Shown here: positions 14,374 to 23,148 of the stretch, one piece after another | Numbering within the stretch: position 1 is the stretch's first letter | Layout: the number at the start of each line of letters is the position of its first letter | DNA from: Cyanobacteria bacterium RU_5_0 | GTDB lineage: Bacteria; Cyanobacteriota; Cyanobacteriia; Elainellales; Elainellaceae | Assembly: GCA_012033255.1 (NCBI GenBank) | Contig: JAAUSF010000026.1 | Coordinates: 1 to 50,401, forward strand | DNA: 50,401 nt | Direction: 5' to 3' | Made by a program: the position numbers and the translations under genes | Notes under the pieces: generated by a model | The model's database searches: none | The model's input: the letters and a program-made list of their open reading frames with translations, nothing else | Told to the model about the DNA's origin: nothing

Positions 14374-14600
14374 CTCATGCGATGTGCAGCTTCTTTAATC
14401 TCTTGTGGGATGGGTGTTTCGTCCGTCCAGATCGGGGCAGGCAAGAGGCTTACCCCACCGGAACTTACAGCCAGTTTCACTTGCATAAGCCACACGCATA
14501 CCCATCCACTCATCCACTCATCTACCCACCCACACATAACGGTGGCTCACTCCTCTGAAAACTGCTGTAAGCTGATGCCACAAAGTTGCACATCGCGTCA
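14374..14600. repeat. Composite MITE-like element, copy 1 (nested)
   Basis: Outer ends CATGCGATGTGCAGCTT (left) and AAGTTGCACATCGCG (right) are inverted repeats of each other. Between them lie GTGGGATGGGTG words and a core at 14465-14570 with its own TTACAGC/GCTGTAA ends. The core differs from the copy at 10385 by only a few bases. There is no transposase. Orientation is opposite to the copy at 16663-16890. Confidence 0.75.
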
Positions 14601-14703
14601 ACTCGGTAGGGATCATATGGCGGTTTCGCCAGACTACTGTAACGATCGATCGCCTACTAAACGCTTACCAAAAACCCCTGGCATATCTAATCTAACCAGG
14701 GGT

Positions 14704-15201
14704 TCACGTTCCAATCACATATTTTTGCCACTCTTGATGGACGCCGCTCTTGATATGCTTCGTCACTTCAAAGTAGAGACCACTATGGGGTTTATGAGGC
14801 GTTTGGCGTAACGGCATATTCGCTTCCTTGGGAGTGCGGCTGCCCTTCTTTACATTACAACGAACGCAAGCTGTCACCATGTTTTCCCAAGAATCATCAC
14901 CGCCTCGCGATCGGGGTACTACATGGTCAAGCGTTAACTCATCCCCAGTGTAAGCACAGTATTGACAGGAGTGCCCATCCCGGTGCAAGATATTCCGACG
15001 AGTCAGGGGAATTTCCTTGTAGGGAACCCGGACGTAATGGCGCAGTCGGATAACTGTCGGCAGAGGCATTTCGGAGTACACAACCTTGCCGTTATGCTCC
15101 ACCTGCTCTGCTTTGCCCTTAATTAACAAAACAACAGCCCGCCTCCAGCTTGTAATGTTGAGCGGTTCATAGGAGGCATTTAAAACCAAAACCTTGCCCA
15201 T
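14704..15201 (-). CDS. HNH endonuclease family protein
   Basis: A 165-residue protein of the HNH family widely present in cyanobacteria, presumably a metal-dependent nuclease; its biological target is unknown. The N-terminal part (MGKVLVLNASYEPLNITSWR) is the conserved leader of the family. The zinc-binding CQYC and CVRC pairs frame the core DHVVPRSRGGDDSWENMVTA with the catalytic D-H, N and following H/N positions (residues about 95-135). The protein is complete and of normal length. It is transcribed alone, with a MITE-like element just past its 3' side. Confidence 0.85.
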   Translation of the reverse strand: MGKVLVLNASYEPLNITSWRRAVVLLIKGKAEQVEHNGKVVYSEMPLPTVIRLRHYVRVPYKEIPLTRRNILHRDGHSCQYCAYTGDELTLDHVVPRSRGGDDSWENMVTACVRCNVKKGSRTPKEANMPLRQTPHKPHSGLYFEVTKHIKSGVHQEWQKYVIGT

Positions 15202-15443
15202 TGTATAAATTGAGAAGAGGTTTCACAGATAGTAACATAGTTGGCACTATATCTGGGAGGTGTAGTGAGAGTAAGAGTTTTGATGAAGTTTAAGTATTAA
15301 ATCCAGTCATTGTGGGGTGGGCATCTTGCCCGCCCAGTGTCGAGAATGGGCGTCTTGCCCGTCCTACCAAGAGCATTATTTGATGATTCTTAAACTTCAT
15401 AAAAAACGCTTGCTCAATCGGTGTGATTAACAAGGAGTGAACA

Positions 15444-16658
15444 ATGATGTTGAGTTGGGATCTGACCCCTAGTGTGTCGTCGATGCGGTGCGATCGCGCT
15501 TGGGTAGAAATTGATTTGGCTGCACTGGCGCATAATGTCTGGCAACTCAGGCAGCGACTAGCTTCGTCTACGGAGTTGATGACAGTCGTGAAGGCGGATG
15601 CCTATGGACATGGAGCGGTCACGGTGGCACAGACTGCCTTGCAGCATGGAGCCAGTTGGTTAGGAGTAGCTACGATTCCAGAGGGAATTGAGTTGCGGGA
15701 AGCTGGAATTAATGCGCCGATTCTGTTGTTAGGAGCGACGAATACATCAGAGCAAGTCAGGACGATCGTGCAATGGAACCTGCAACCGACCATTTGTACT
15801 TTTAAGCAAGCTCTCGTTTTCTCTAAAACTATTGCCATACTGAAAGCTGAGCCTATTCCGGTGCATCTCAAGCTGGACACGGGGATGTCTCGCTTAGGAG
15901 TGCCTTGGCAGCAGGCGGTTGAGTTTGTCGATCGAGTTGCACAGCTACCTTATTTGCAAATCGCTAGTATCTATTCTCATTTCGCAACAGCAGATAGTCT
16001 TGATCCCACAATCATGCATCTCCAAAACAGTCGCTATCAGGCGATGATTGACCAGATCACATCGCTTGGCGTTCTTTCTCCTCGGCTGCGGCTGCACATG
16101 GCAAACTCAGCAGCCACGTTAACTGATTCAACCCTCCACTATGATTTGGTGCGGGTTGGGCTAGCAACGTATGGGCTGTATCCCGCTCCTCATCTGCGTG
16201 GCACGATCGATCTTGAGCCTGTTATGCAAGTGAAGGCACGGGTGACTCAAGTGAAGACGATTCAACCCGGAACCGGCGTGAGCTATGGCTATCAATATGT
16301 TGCCGATCGCCAAATCCTGATGGCAGTCGTAGGAATTGGTTACGCCGATGGTATCCACCGCAATCTTTCCAACCGGATGACTGCCCTGATTCGAGGTCAG
16401 CGAGTTCCGCAAATTGGGGCAATCACGATGGATCAACTGATGCTAGATGTGAGTACGATTCCTGACTTGCAAGAAGGAGAAGTGGTGACACTGTTGGGGC
16501 AGGACGGCAAAGAAATGATCTCAGCCGATGATTGGGCAGAGACACTGGGCACGATTTCCTGGGAAATTCTCTGTAGTTTTAAGCATCGTCTGCCTCGTGT
16601 GGCGGTGGGGCAGTCTTTTCTGGCTCTACAAAATAAATGTGGGATAAAGGTGGAATAG
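15444..16658 (+). CDS. alr: Alanine racemase
   Basis: A 404-residue PLP enzyme that makes D-alanine for peptidoglycan. The PLP lysine lies in MTVVKADAYGHGAV (about residue 50). Further family marks are LKLDTGMSRLGV, the HMANSAAT loop, the phosphate-binding VRVGLATYGLYP, and the catalytic Tyr segment GTGVSYGYQYVADR; GYADGIHRNLSNR and MDQLMLDVS follow. AAGGAGTG lies eight bases before the tandem ATGs at 15444. The length is slightly above the usual 370-390. Monocistronic; upstream (15202-15443) are only GGGCATCTTGCCCGCCC-type repeats and the promoter region. Confidence 0.95.
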   Translation: MMLSWDLTPSVSSMRCDRAWVEIDLAALAHNVWQLRQRLASSTELMTVVKADAYGHGAVTVAQTALQHGASWLGVATIPEGIELREAGINAPILLLGATNTSEQVRTIVQWNLQPTICTFKQALVFSKTIAILKAEPIPVHLKLDTGMSRLGVPWQQAVEFVDRVAQLPYLQIASIYSHFATADSLDPTIMHLQNSRYQAMIDQITSLGVLSPRLRLHMANSAATLTDSTLHYDLVRVGLATYGLYPAPHLRGTIDLEPVMQVKARVTQVKTIQPGTGVSYGYQYVADRQILMAVVGIGYADGIHRNLSNRMTALIRGQRVPQIGAITMDQLMLDVSTIPDLQEGEVVTLLGQDGKEMISADDWAETLGTISWEILCSFKHRLPRVAVGQSFLALQNKCGIKVE

Positions 16659-16662
16659 CGAA

Positions 16663-16890
16663 CTAACGCGATGTGCAACTTTGTGGCGTTAGCTTACAGC
16701 GGTTTTCAGAGGAGTGAGCCACCGTTGTGTGTGGGTGGGTAGATGAGTGGATGAGTGGATGGGTATGCGTGTGGCTTATGCAAGTGAAACTGGCTGTAAG
16801 TTCTGGTAGGGTAGGCATCTTGCCTGCCCTGGCTGGACGGGCGGGACGCCCATCCCACAAGAGATTTAAAGAAGTCGCACATGGCGTGAG
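16663..16890. repeat. Composite MITE-like element, copy 2 (nested)
   Basis: Left end ACGCGATGTGCAACTT and right end AAGTCGCACATGGCGTGAG are inverted repeats. The nested core at 16693-16799 is inverted relative to the copies at 10385 and 14465. The rest carries GGCATCTTGCCTGCC and GACGCCCATCCCACAAGAG words. It lies between the convergent 3' ends of alr and the secreted protein gene. Confidence 0.78.
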
Positions 16891-16911
16891 CTAACAACTT
16901 AGCCTAATGGC

Positions 16912-17526
16912 TCAGGAGGTTGGAGGCTGGGCGACTGGAGCCAATTGACGGATACGCTCATCAAGATTGGTGGCGATCGCTTCCAATGACGCCGCAGGGA
17001 AGGTGCCATCTTTGTAATGAATGGCAACAGAAGCGACAAAATCGCCTCGTCGAAATAAAAGCGTCTCATGGCGCTGACTCTCGTCTTGTTTTGTGAAACC
17101 AGCGACTTTATCCCCAACACTCGGTAAAGGACTCAAGACGTTTACATCGATCGCTTTCTGCGCTCCAGTTTGCTCGATCATGGCTTGCGGATGATCCAAA
17201 ACAGTATCAACCATCTGCCGCATTAATGCCGCCTGCGACTCGTTTGCCGCTTGTTCAGTTAGTAAAAAAACGGATATACAAATAGATTCGCTCAGCGTCA
17301 CGTTTTCCCTCAACACAAAAGCAGCTAATTCGCCGTGATCGCCTTGGGGTTGGCATCCCTCAACGTCAGATGCAGGAACTTGAGTAAAGCCAGTGGGTAA
17401 ATCTTGGACAGACAGCAGCATTGAGGGAGCCGCACTAGCTGTATCTATCAAAAGCATTGAAGTGAATCCTATCCAGAGGCAGACCAGCAATGCGATCAAG
17501 GAGAAAAGATGCTTTCTAGCTATCAT
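16912..17526 (-). CDS. Hypothetical secreted protein
   Basis: A 204-residue protein with a clear Sec signal peptide: basic MIARKH, hydrophobic FSLIALLVCLWIGFTSMLL, and a probable cleavage after TASA-A at about residue 33. The mature part (LSVQDLPTGFTQVPASDVEG) resembles secreted cyanobacterial proteins of unknown function with a PsbP-like look (VGDKVAGFTKQDESQRHETL; FRRGDFVASVAIHY). One Cys pair (EGCQ, SICI) could form a disulfide. The tail is Pro-rich. No recognised family. Transcribed alone and convergent with alr across a MITE-like element. Confidence 0.7.
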   Translation of the reverse strand: MIARKHLFSLIALLVCLWIGFTSMLLIDTASAAPSMLLSVQDLPTGFTQVPASDVEGCQPQGDHGELAAFVLRENVTLSESICISVFLLTEQAANESQAALMRQMVDTVLDHPQAMIEQTGAQKAIDVNVLSPLPSVGDKVAGFTKQDESQRHETLLFRRGDFVASVAIHYKDGTFPAASLEAIATNLDERIRQLAPVAQPPTS

Positions 17527-17624
17527 GATTCAGAAAACTCCAGTTCGACTATTTTGCAGCGTTGATTCAATTGAAACCCTTGATGAAGTCCTTCGCAACG
17601 GCTGAGTTCTGGGAATTCAAGGGG

Positions 17625-17755
17625 GTTGGGGGCGAAGCCCCCAGCCAGGGGTGGAACCCCTGTACCCCGTCCTAACCCAAGTGGCTGTCACTTTGTGGGA
17701 TGGGCATCTTGCCTGTCCGGGCAGGTGTTCGCGAAGCGTGTCCGTAGGACATGGA
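17625..17755. repeat. Repeat-filled intergenic region before dus
   Basis: Contains GGGGGCGAAGCCCCC and GGGGTGGAACCCC palindromes (17627-17670), a TGTGGGATGGGCATCTTGCC word, and the short repeat GCGAAGCGTGTCCGTAGGAC (within 17727-17755). The last is shared with 10335-10363 and, slightly changed, with the insert in tRNA-Asn. No gene is seen from 17527 to 17865. Confidence 0.7.
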
Positions 17756-17865
17756 CTCCCACCCCACAATTAATTAGGTTCACTTAACATATTGAATTCG
17801 GGTTGCGATAAAGCCAGAGGCTAGAATCAGAAAGTGACTGTGTTTATTTACAACGATCGAAGCTC

Positions 17866-18924
17866 ATGGCTACGCTGTCTCCCAGTCTCAAGGCTAGACT
17901 ATCGACTTCACTAAAAATCGGCACCTTTGAGGTTAAAAGCCGGGTGTTGCAATCGCCCCTTTCTGGCGTTACCGATCTCGTGTTTCGGCGGTTGGTGCGT
18001 CGCTATGCACCCGACTCGATGATGTATACCGAAATGGTGAATGCGACAGGGCTGCATTATGTCAAGCAGTTGCCGAAGATCATGGAAGTTGACCCCAACG
18101 AGCGACCAATCAGCATTCAATTATTCGACTGTCGTCCGGATTTTCTAGCAGAGGCCGCACAAAAAGCGGTGGATGAAGGAGCCGACACGATCGACATCAA
18201 TATGGGCTGTCCGGTGAACAAGATCACTCGCAATGGCGGCGGCTCATCTTTATTACGGCAACCAGAATTGGCAGCGGAGATTGTGCGATCGGTTGTTAAC
18301 GCAGTTAAAGTCCCTGTCACGGTCAAAACTCGTATTGGTTGGTCAGAGCAAGACATTAATGCGATCGAGTTTGCCCAACGGATGGAGGATGCAGGCGCAC
18401 AGATGCTCACATTGCATGGTCGAACTCGCGCTCAAGGGTATAGCGGTTCTGCGCGTTGGGAATGGATCGCACGGGTAAAAGAAGTTTTGTCGATTCCGGT
18501 GATTGCCAATGGCGATATTTTTTCCGTCGATGCCGCCATTCGCTGTCTGGAGATGACTGGAGCCGATGGTGTCATGTGTTCACGCGGCACGTTAGGCTAT
18601 CCCTTCCTCGTGGGCGAAGTCGATTACTTTTTGAAAACTGGAGAATTGCGAACTCCCCCAACGCCGATCGAACGGCTTCAATGTGCCAAAGATCATTTGC
18701 TGATGCTGTGGGAATACAAGGGCGATCGCGGCATCCGACAAGCTCGAAAACACATGACCTGGTATGCAAAGGGGTTCCTTAATGCGGCAGAACTGCGGGG
18801 ACAGTTGGCGGTGATTGAGTCTGCCAATCAGGGTGTGAACTTAATTGAGCAGGCGATCGATCGATTGGCTGATTTAGAGAATTGGGAGGAGGAAGTGCAG
18901 GAGTTTGAATTAGTTGAAGTTTGA
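17866..18924 (+). CDS. dus: tRNA-dihydrouridine synthase (DusB-like)
   Basis: A 352-residue flavoenzyme that reduces uridines in tRNA D-loops to dihydrouridine using FMN and NADPH. Signatures in order: FMN-binding SPLSGVTDLVFRRLVRRY (about residues 30-47), TEMVNATGLHY, the substrate segment DINMGCPVNKITRNGGGSSL with the catalytic Cys, TVKTRIGW, HGRTRAQGYSG, and the phosphate-binding ANGDIFS followed by GVMCSRGTLGYPF. The length and order fit the bacterial DusB group. The ATG at 17866 is at a sensible distance from the first motif. Monocistronic. Functionally it would act on the tRNAs encoded in the nearby array, but no linkage is implied. Confidence 0.93.
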   Translation: MATLSPSLKARLSTSLKIGTFEVKSRVLQSPLSGVTDLVFRRLVRRYAPDSMMYTEMVNATGLHYVKQLPKIMEVDPNERPISIQLFDCRPDFLAEAAQKAVDEGADTIDINMGCPVNKITRNGGGSSLLRQPELAAEIVRSVVNAVKVPVTVKTRIGWSEQDINAIEFAQRMEDAGAQMLTLHGRTRAQGYSGSARWEWIARVKEVLSIPVIANGDIFSVDAAIRCLEMTGADGVMCSRGTLGYPFLVGEVDYFLKTGELRTPPTPIERLQCAKDHLLMLWEYKGDRGIRQARKHMTWYAKGFLNAAELRGQLAVIESANQGVNLIEQAIDRLADLENWEEEVQEFELVEV

Positions 18925-19049
18925 ACCACGAAGACCCGGAGACACGAAGAATTGGCGATGAAACTTTGTCCCTGCTTCAGGAATTTTTGGATCTGAGAAC
19001 TTGTATTTTAGAGGGGCGTTATGCGGATCGGTAAACGATAGCGCTGCAA

Positions 19050-19706
19050 TCATGCGATTTCATCTAATACATCTTTGTTCAGCCGATAGTATCGCCAACG
19101 CAAAATAAGTCCGATCGTAATCTGCTTCACGACCCAATAGAAAACCGCCAGAATCACGAATGTACTCACAATCACGAGAAGCGGCAATTTACTCGTCAAA
19201 TCGTCGATCGTGCTACGGAGAACATTTTCAGGTTCAGTGACAAAATCCCAACTGTTGAATCGACGAAACCGCCCTAAATAAATGCCGATCGCACATAGAG
19301 CATGAGTTAATAATTCAGACCAAAAGACAAATTGCCTTGCTCCCTGTCGTTTTAAGTAAATGGCTTGATTAATCAGAGATACAACATAGGCTTCAAATCC
19401 CAGCAGAATAGCAGAGATATGAATTGGAATAAAAACCAAAGCAACTACCCATGTCTCGCTAAATCGAGTTCCTCGAATCAAATGAATAATATCCGTGAGT
19501 ACATACGGAGCGTTGGGCAGGAATGCAATAAATACAATGAAGCCAACCCACCATAGAAAGTTGCGAGAATGGGTTCTTCCTCGATAGAGCCAAAAGCTCA
19601 GCAGCAACGGGATAAACGCCAGAAATAAATTCCAGAGAATCCAGCCGCTATAGACATTGGCTAAGGCAGACCGCACATCAGACAATATGGCTCGTAAAAT
19701 TTCCAT
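19050..19706 (-). CDS. DUF1361 membrane protein
   Basis: A 218-residue integral membrane protein with about six helices (for example ILWNLFLAFIPLLLSFWLY, FLWWVGFIVFIAFLPNAPYV and LLVIVSTFVILAVFYWVVKQ). It has the conserved DUF1361 elements LPNAPYVLTDIIHL and the segment ALCAIGIYLGRFRRFNSWD. The function of the family is not established. The protein is complete and of usual size. The gene stands alone; 18925-19049 to its left shows nothing. Confidence 0.85.
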   Translation of the reverse strand: MEILRAILSDVRSALANVYSGWILWNLFLAFIPLLLSFWLYRGRTHSRNFLWWVGFIVFIAFLPNAPYVLTDIIHLIRGTRFSETWVVALVFIPIHISAILLGFEAYVVSLINQAIYLKRQGARQFVFWSELLTHALCAIGIYLGRFRRFNSWDFVTEPENVLRSTIDDLTSKLPLLVIVSTFVILAVFYWVVKQITIGLILRWRYYRLNKDVLDEIA

Positions 19707-19829
19707 ACGGGGTTTGGCTTCAACATCTCTTTTTACTCTTTTCTAGATTAACCTTTCGTTAAATTGACTTCTAGAATCGAACTAGAATCGAAACAGACTG
19801 CCACAATTTAACTAATGGGGATTCGGGGG

Positions 19830-20380
19830 GCTATAAGTCCCGCGCTCACCTTTCAGGTAGAGCGTCGGGATACATGAACACAAGAGCCTCGATTGAGGGG
19901 TGTGTGCTTCGCACACGCTGCGCGAACGATGCCCCGAAAATCGACACACAATCTTTGCTAATTTCCAGCAGATTCTCGCGTACAATAGTGTTGGTTTTGC
20001 AGCCCACCGATTGACTCAAACGAACACGTCCTGGCCACGTGGTGCACAGCGCAAAGTTCGGGAATTGCTTTGAACCTGGACAATGGGGAGGGGGTGGCAC
20101 CGAGAAGGATGGTTCTGGCATGAAGCCATCGGTGCGTCAAACCAATTTTGTTCGGTTGTACAAGACTTTGGTTTCTTTGTACAAGTCAGCCGTGGGATAC
20201 ACGGTAAAGCGGCCTGTGGACGTATCCATACCGGGGAATGGCAACATTCTAGGGAGGACGGATGAAGCAGGAAACTCTCAGGAGCGATCTTGGGAAGCCA
20301 GCACCGTACCCGTCAGGGTCGGTGTCTGGAGGATGTCACGTGAATGGGTTCTCACTATGTTGTCCAGCTATGTTGTCTAA
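19830..20380. mobile_element. Possible scar of an IS200/IS605-type element
   Basis: There is no intact transposase and no good ORF. At 19836-19856 an imperfect hairpin (TCCCGCGCTC ... GAGCGTCGGGA) resembles the subterminal hairpins of IS200/IS605 elements. Further dyads follow (GTGTGCTTCGCACAC at about 19900-19914), and a weak TnpB-tail-like frame (RPVDVSIPGNGNILGRTDEA) lies around 20211-20270. I see this as a decayed element or its non-coding end, including possible guide-RNA sequence. The evidence is thin. Confidence 0.3.
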
Positions 20381-20414
20381 CCCTCAAGCTACCCCATCCT
20401 TCCTCGCAATTGGC

Positions 20415-20831
20415 ATGTTGCGCCGTGTTCATCATATTGCCCTGCATGTTTGTGATATGACGGCATCCCGACACTTCTATGGCAATATTTTGGGTCTGCG
20501 AGAATTACAAGGCGATGAAGTTCCAGAAACCTTAAAAGAATTGTTTGAGGCAGGAGAAGCGGCTAACTTTGTCACTCCAGATGGCACTGTCATTGATCTT
20601 TTTTGGAAGCCCAATCTCACTCCGCCTGATCCTGATCCCAGTCGAGAATTCACTCGTGCTGGTCATCTGGCATTCGATATTGCTCCAGAACTATTCGATC
20701 AAGCTGTTGAACTGTTGCACCAGAATCAAGTAGCGATCGACCACGGGCCCGTGACTCGTCCTACCGGACGCGGTATCTACTTCTATGACCCTGATGGGTT
20801 TCTTGTTGAAATTCGCTGTGACCCGATATGA
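20415..20831 (+). CDS. VOC (glyoxalase fold) family protein
   Basis: A 138-residue vicinal-oxygen-chelate protein from MLRRVHHIALHV at 20415; an in-frame ATG at 20370 would add 15 unconserved residues. Two beta-alpha-beta-beta-beta modules are visible: VHHIALHVCDMTASRHFYGN with a metal-ligand His and the family's FY, and AGHLAFDIAPELFDQAVELL, followed by GRGIYFYDPDGFLVEIRC with the metal-ligand Glu. It could be a lactoylglutathione-lyase-like or dioxygenase-like metalloenzyme; the substrate cannot be told. The long open frame upstream belongs to the decayed mobile-element region, which has probably removed or replaced its native promoter. Confidence 0.85.
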   Translation: MLRRVHHIALHVCDMTASRHFYGNILGLRELQGDEVPETLKELFEAGEAANFVTPDGTVIDLFWKPNLTPPDPDPSREFTRAGHLAFDIAPELFDQAVELLHQNQVAIDHGPVTRPTGRGIYFYDPDGFLVEIRCDPI

Positions 20832-20885
20832 GTCATTTTGTTGTGCAGTAGATTATAATAGCGTAGCGATTTTGGTGTGAGTTTG

Positions 20886-21257
20886 ATGAACCGGAATACT
20901 TTAGCCCGACTGGGTTACTCCACTTTTTTCACGTCAATCTTGCTGGCAGCCCCAGCACAAGCAAATAATTCGATTCCTTCCCCTTCAGACGAGCCGATGT
21001 ATGGGGGTTACGTTAGTTCCGAGCAGACGATCGCCCAACCTGCTGCTATTGAACCGCAAATTGAATCGCAGCCAGACACCACCCTTTCGCCCTCCGATCC
21101 TGTAGCCGCCGATCCGCCTGACTGTCTCTGCGAAACCGATTTGCTTAACGATGACGCGATCGGGGATGAGGCGATCGCCCGAATGGGTTGCGATTGTGCG
21201 GGTTGCCGCTATATTGCAATGCAAATGCTTCAAGCAGACGACGTTGACCCAAATTGA
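20886..21257 (+). CDS. Hypothetical secreted Cys-rich protein
   Basis: A 123-residue protein from ATG 20886 (a GTG at 20877 is also in frame). It has a Sec signal peptide (MNRNTLARLGYSTFFTSILL, cleavage near APAQA-N). The mature part is Pro/Ser/Asp-rich and disordered-looking, ending in a Cys-rich segment (DPPDCLCETDLLNDD, then MGCDCAGCRY). The five Cys in two clusters could bind a metal or make disulfides. I do not recognise it. It ends 55 bases before the convergent CCB-like gene. Confidence 0.6.
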   Translation: MNRNTLARLGYSTFFTSILLAAPAQANNSIPSPSDEPMYGGYVSSEQTIAQPAAIEPQIESQPDTTLSPSDPVAADPPDCLCETDLLNDDAIGDEAIARMGCDCAGCRYIAMQMLQADDVDPN

Positions 21258-21311
21258 ACAAACTTCCGTCAATACATTCTGCGATCCTTAACGCTGATCA
21301 CTTTGCGGGCT

Positions 21312-21866
21312 TCATGCATCATTTTGCACTGCCTCAACCTCAAATGGCTTCAAACTTAGGGATCGCTGCATTTCTGCCAACTCGTCTCGATGGGCGGTAA
21401 CAACCAGCAAGCTCCGAGGGGGAGTATCAGCGTCGCTGAGAGCTTCGACTTGCAGAGAAACCTGTTCTGGGCGTCTTGCCGATCGCCAGTAGAAAATACC
21501 CGCTAGAGGAGCCAGCAGCACAAGCATCGGCAACCCCGCCGCATTTGGGAACGCGAAAGACAGAACCAGCGCAAGGCAAAGAATGCCGATCGCCGCTAAA
21601 AATGTTAGGAAAACTGCCAAAAACGCGCTAGGGCGAACAAGCCCCTCGAATGTGACTCGGTTTTGAGCCGCATCGACTGCTGTAATTCGGTAAGCCCGTT
21701 GGGTGAAATACTGCTGGAGTTGCTCCAGCAATGGCTCTCCCTGCTGCTCCGCGATCAATTTAGTGACCTCCGTTCTGTCTTTCGCAGAGGCTCGGATAAA
21801 GAAAAATAGCCCAACCGCCAATAATGCAGTCAGCAGGGCAGTAGATACGAGAATGGGAGTTTGCAT
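21312..21866 (-). CDS. Cofactor assembly of complex C subunit B (CCB2/CCB4-like)
   Basis: 184 residues from MQTPILVSTALLT at 21866; an ATG at 21896 would add 10 residues. It has two membrane regions: an N-terminal helix (STALLTALLAVGLFFFIRAS) and a hairpin (AFLAVFLTFLAAIGILCLAL; LPMLVLLAPLAGIFYWRSA). FFFIRASAKDRTE is the segment I associate with cyanobacterial proteins annotated as CCB factors, which attach haem c(i) to cytochrome b6. It would act in the thylakoid membrane for cytochrome b6f assembly. It follows the padR gene on the same strand by 74 bases and may be co-transcribed. Confidence 0.7.
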   Translation of the reverse strand: MQTPILVSTALLTALLAVGLFFFIRASAKDRTEVTKLIAEQQGEPLLEQLQQYFTQRAYRITAVDAAQNRVTFEGLVRPSAFLAVFLTFLAAIGILCLALVLSFAFPNAAGLPMLVLLAPLAGIFYWRSARRPEQVSLQVEALSDADTPPRSLLVVTAHRDELAEMQRSLSLKPFEVEAVQNDA

Positions 21867-21939
21867 GAGGGAAAACGAAGCAAAACTGGCTACCAAAACT
21901 GAGTATACGGCAGTCGATGCAACCTCTGGTCAACTCCTC

Positions 21940-22314
21940 CTAGGTTGGAGTAGCCTGCTGAACTGGATGCCCAACATAATTCTGCCAAAGACGCGCCAGT
22001 TCTTGAGCCTGTTGCTGCCATTCTGGACAGATTTGATACATCCGGCGAGGACGACCTCGACCCTCTACTTTTTTCCAGTACCCCGTAATTGCGTTCGCAT
22101 CCTCCAGGAATTTCAGCGCACTATAAAGCACCGTATCGGAAAGCCGATAGTTGGGATGCTCGTGTTCTAGCAAGCTAATTAGCTCAGTTCCATACGAATC
22201 TCTTCGCAGCAGAACGGCTAGGACGTAGCAAACTGCCAATTCCTTATTAAGATAGAACGGGGGAGGATTGCGAAAAAACTGATAAATGTCTTCAAAAGTA
22301 GTCATATCGCTCAT
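21940..22314 (-). CDS. PadR family transcriptional regulator
   Basis: A 124-residue winged-helix regulator. The PadR domain covers about residues 22-95: LNKELAVCYVLAVLLRRDSY (helix 1), GTELISLLEHEHPNYRLSDT, VLYSALKFLEDANAITGYW (recognition helix) and the wing with GRGRPRRMYQI. The C-terminal helix (QQQAQELARLWQNYVGH) would mediate dimerisation. It lacks the long C-terminal effector domain, so it is a short PadR-s2 type. ATGs at 22314 and 22305 are both possible starts. It lies just upstream of the CCB-like gene and may regulate it, which is inference from position only. Confidence 0.88.
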   Translation of the reverse strand: MSDMTTFEDIYQFFRNPPPFYLNKELAVCYVLAVLLRRDSYGTELISLLEHEHPNYRLSDTVLYSALKFLEDANAITGYWKKVEGRGRPRRMYQICPEWQQQAQELARLWQNYVGHPVQQATPT

Positions 22315-23148
22315 CTAACCCAGTAAATGAACTGACACTGGCAGTTTCCTGAAAATAGCTCGATTCGAGAATCGATCGCTCTGGTCAGACCCCCCACATC
22401 CTTCACAGCATCCACACTCCTATCAGAGCGTTAGCTAGTTGAAGTCTAGATGACTCAACAATTTTACCCTTACCCTGTGAACAGCAGATGCAAACGAAGG
22501 CAGTGGGTATGCAACCCTAGGGCAAACGCTGCCTGAACTATTGTTGGTTTAGGGCAGATTGCTTCCTGCCAGATAATAATCACATTGTAGTCATCTAAAG
22601 GTAGGTTTGTCTGTTTAGTTGGCTTATTCTGCCCGCAAAAAGTTCGATAAAGTGGGGTTTGTGGGAACGATCGACCCTTTATTTTTCCCTATAAAGAAAA
22701 TTAATAACGCTACAAATAGCGGTCATGTACTCAGAAGAATAGCCTAATGTTCATATGCAGAGTTCCCACTTTTGTTAAAAAACTTAATAGTTAAGCAAAG
22801 ATTTTATTTTTAATCTAAGTGTGGAAAAATCAGCGTTGCTGAAGAAGGGGATGAAACGATTTGCAGGTTAGGGGTTGACAGGGAGAGGCTTAAATTGCTC
22901 CCATTCCAGGATGGTTCCAGCCAAGACTGCCTTGCTGAGGTCTTTCGAGTATGGTGGGGCGTTTGACGAAAGCAATCCGACTGAGCAGACCTATCGTAGT
23001 GTAGATAGTCATATCTGCATCTGCACAGGTGAGATCTTTGCTTCACAGAATTTCACTATTCTCTTGAGATGATTGCCATCCATTACAGTTTTTGCAAATT
23101 GCAACTGCTGCACTCTAGATAACTGACATTACAGATGGAGTCTGAGAG
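22315..23148. other. 834-bp intergenic region without a recognisable gene
   Basis: It contains only short unconvincing frames. 22640-22810 is notably AT-rich and could hold the promoters of the divergent padR and kinase genes. No tRNA, strong hairpin or known repeat was recognised. Confidence 0.5.

Noticed and set aside
22810..23046. 78-codon minus-strand frame before the kinase gene
   Set aside because: Composition is random-looking and there is no ribosome site or motif.
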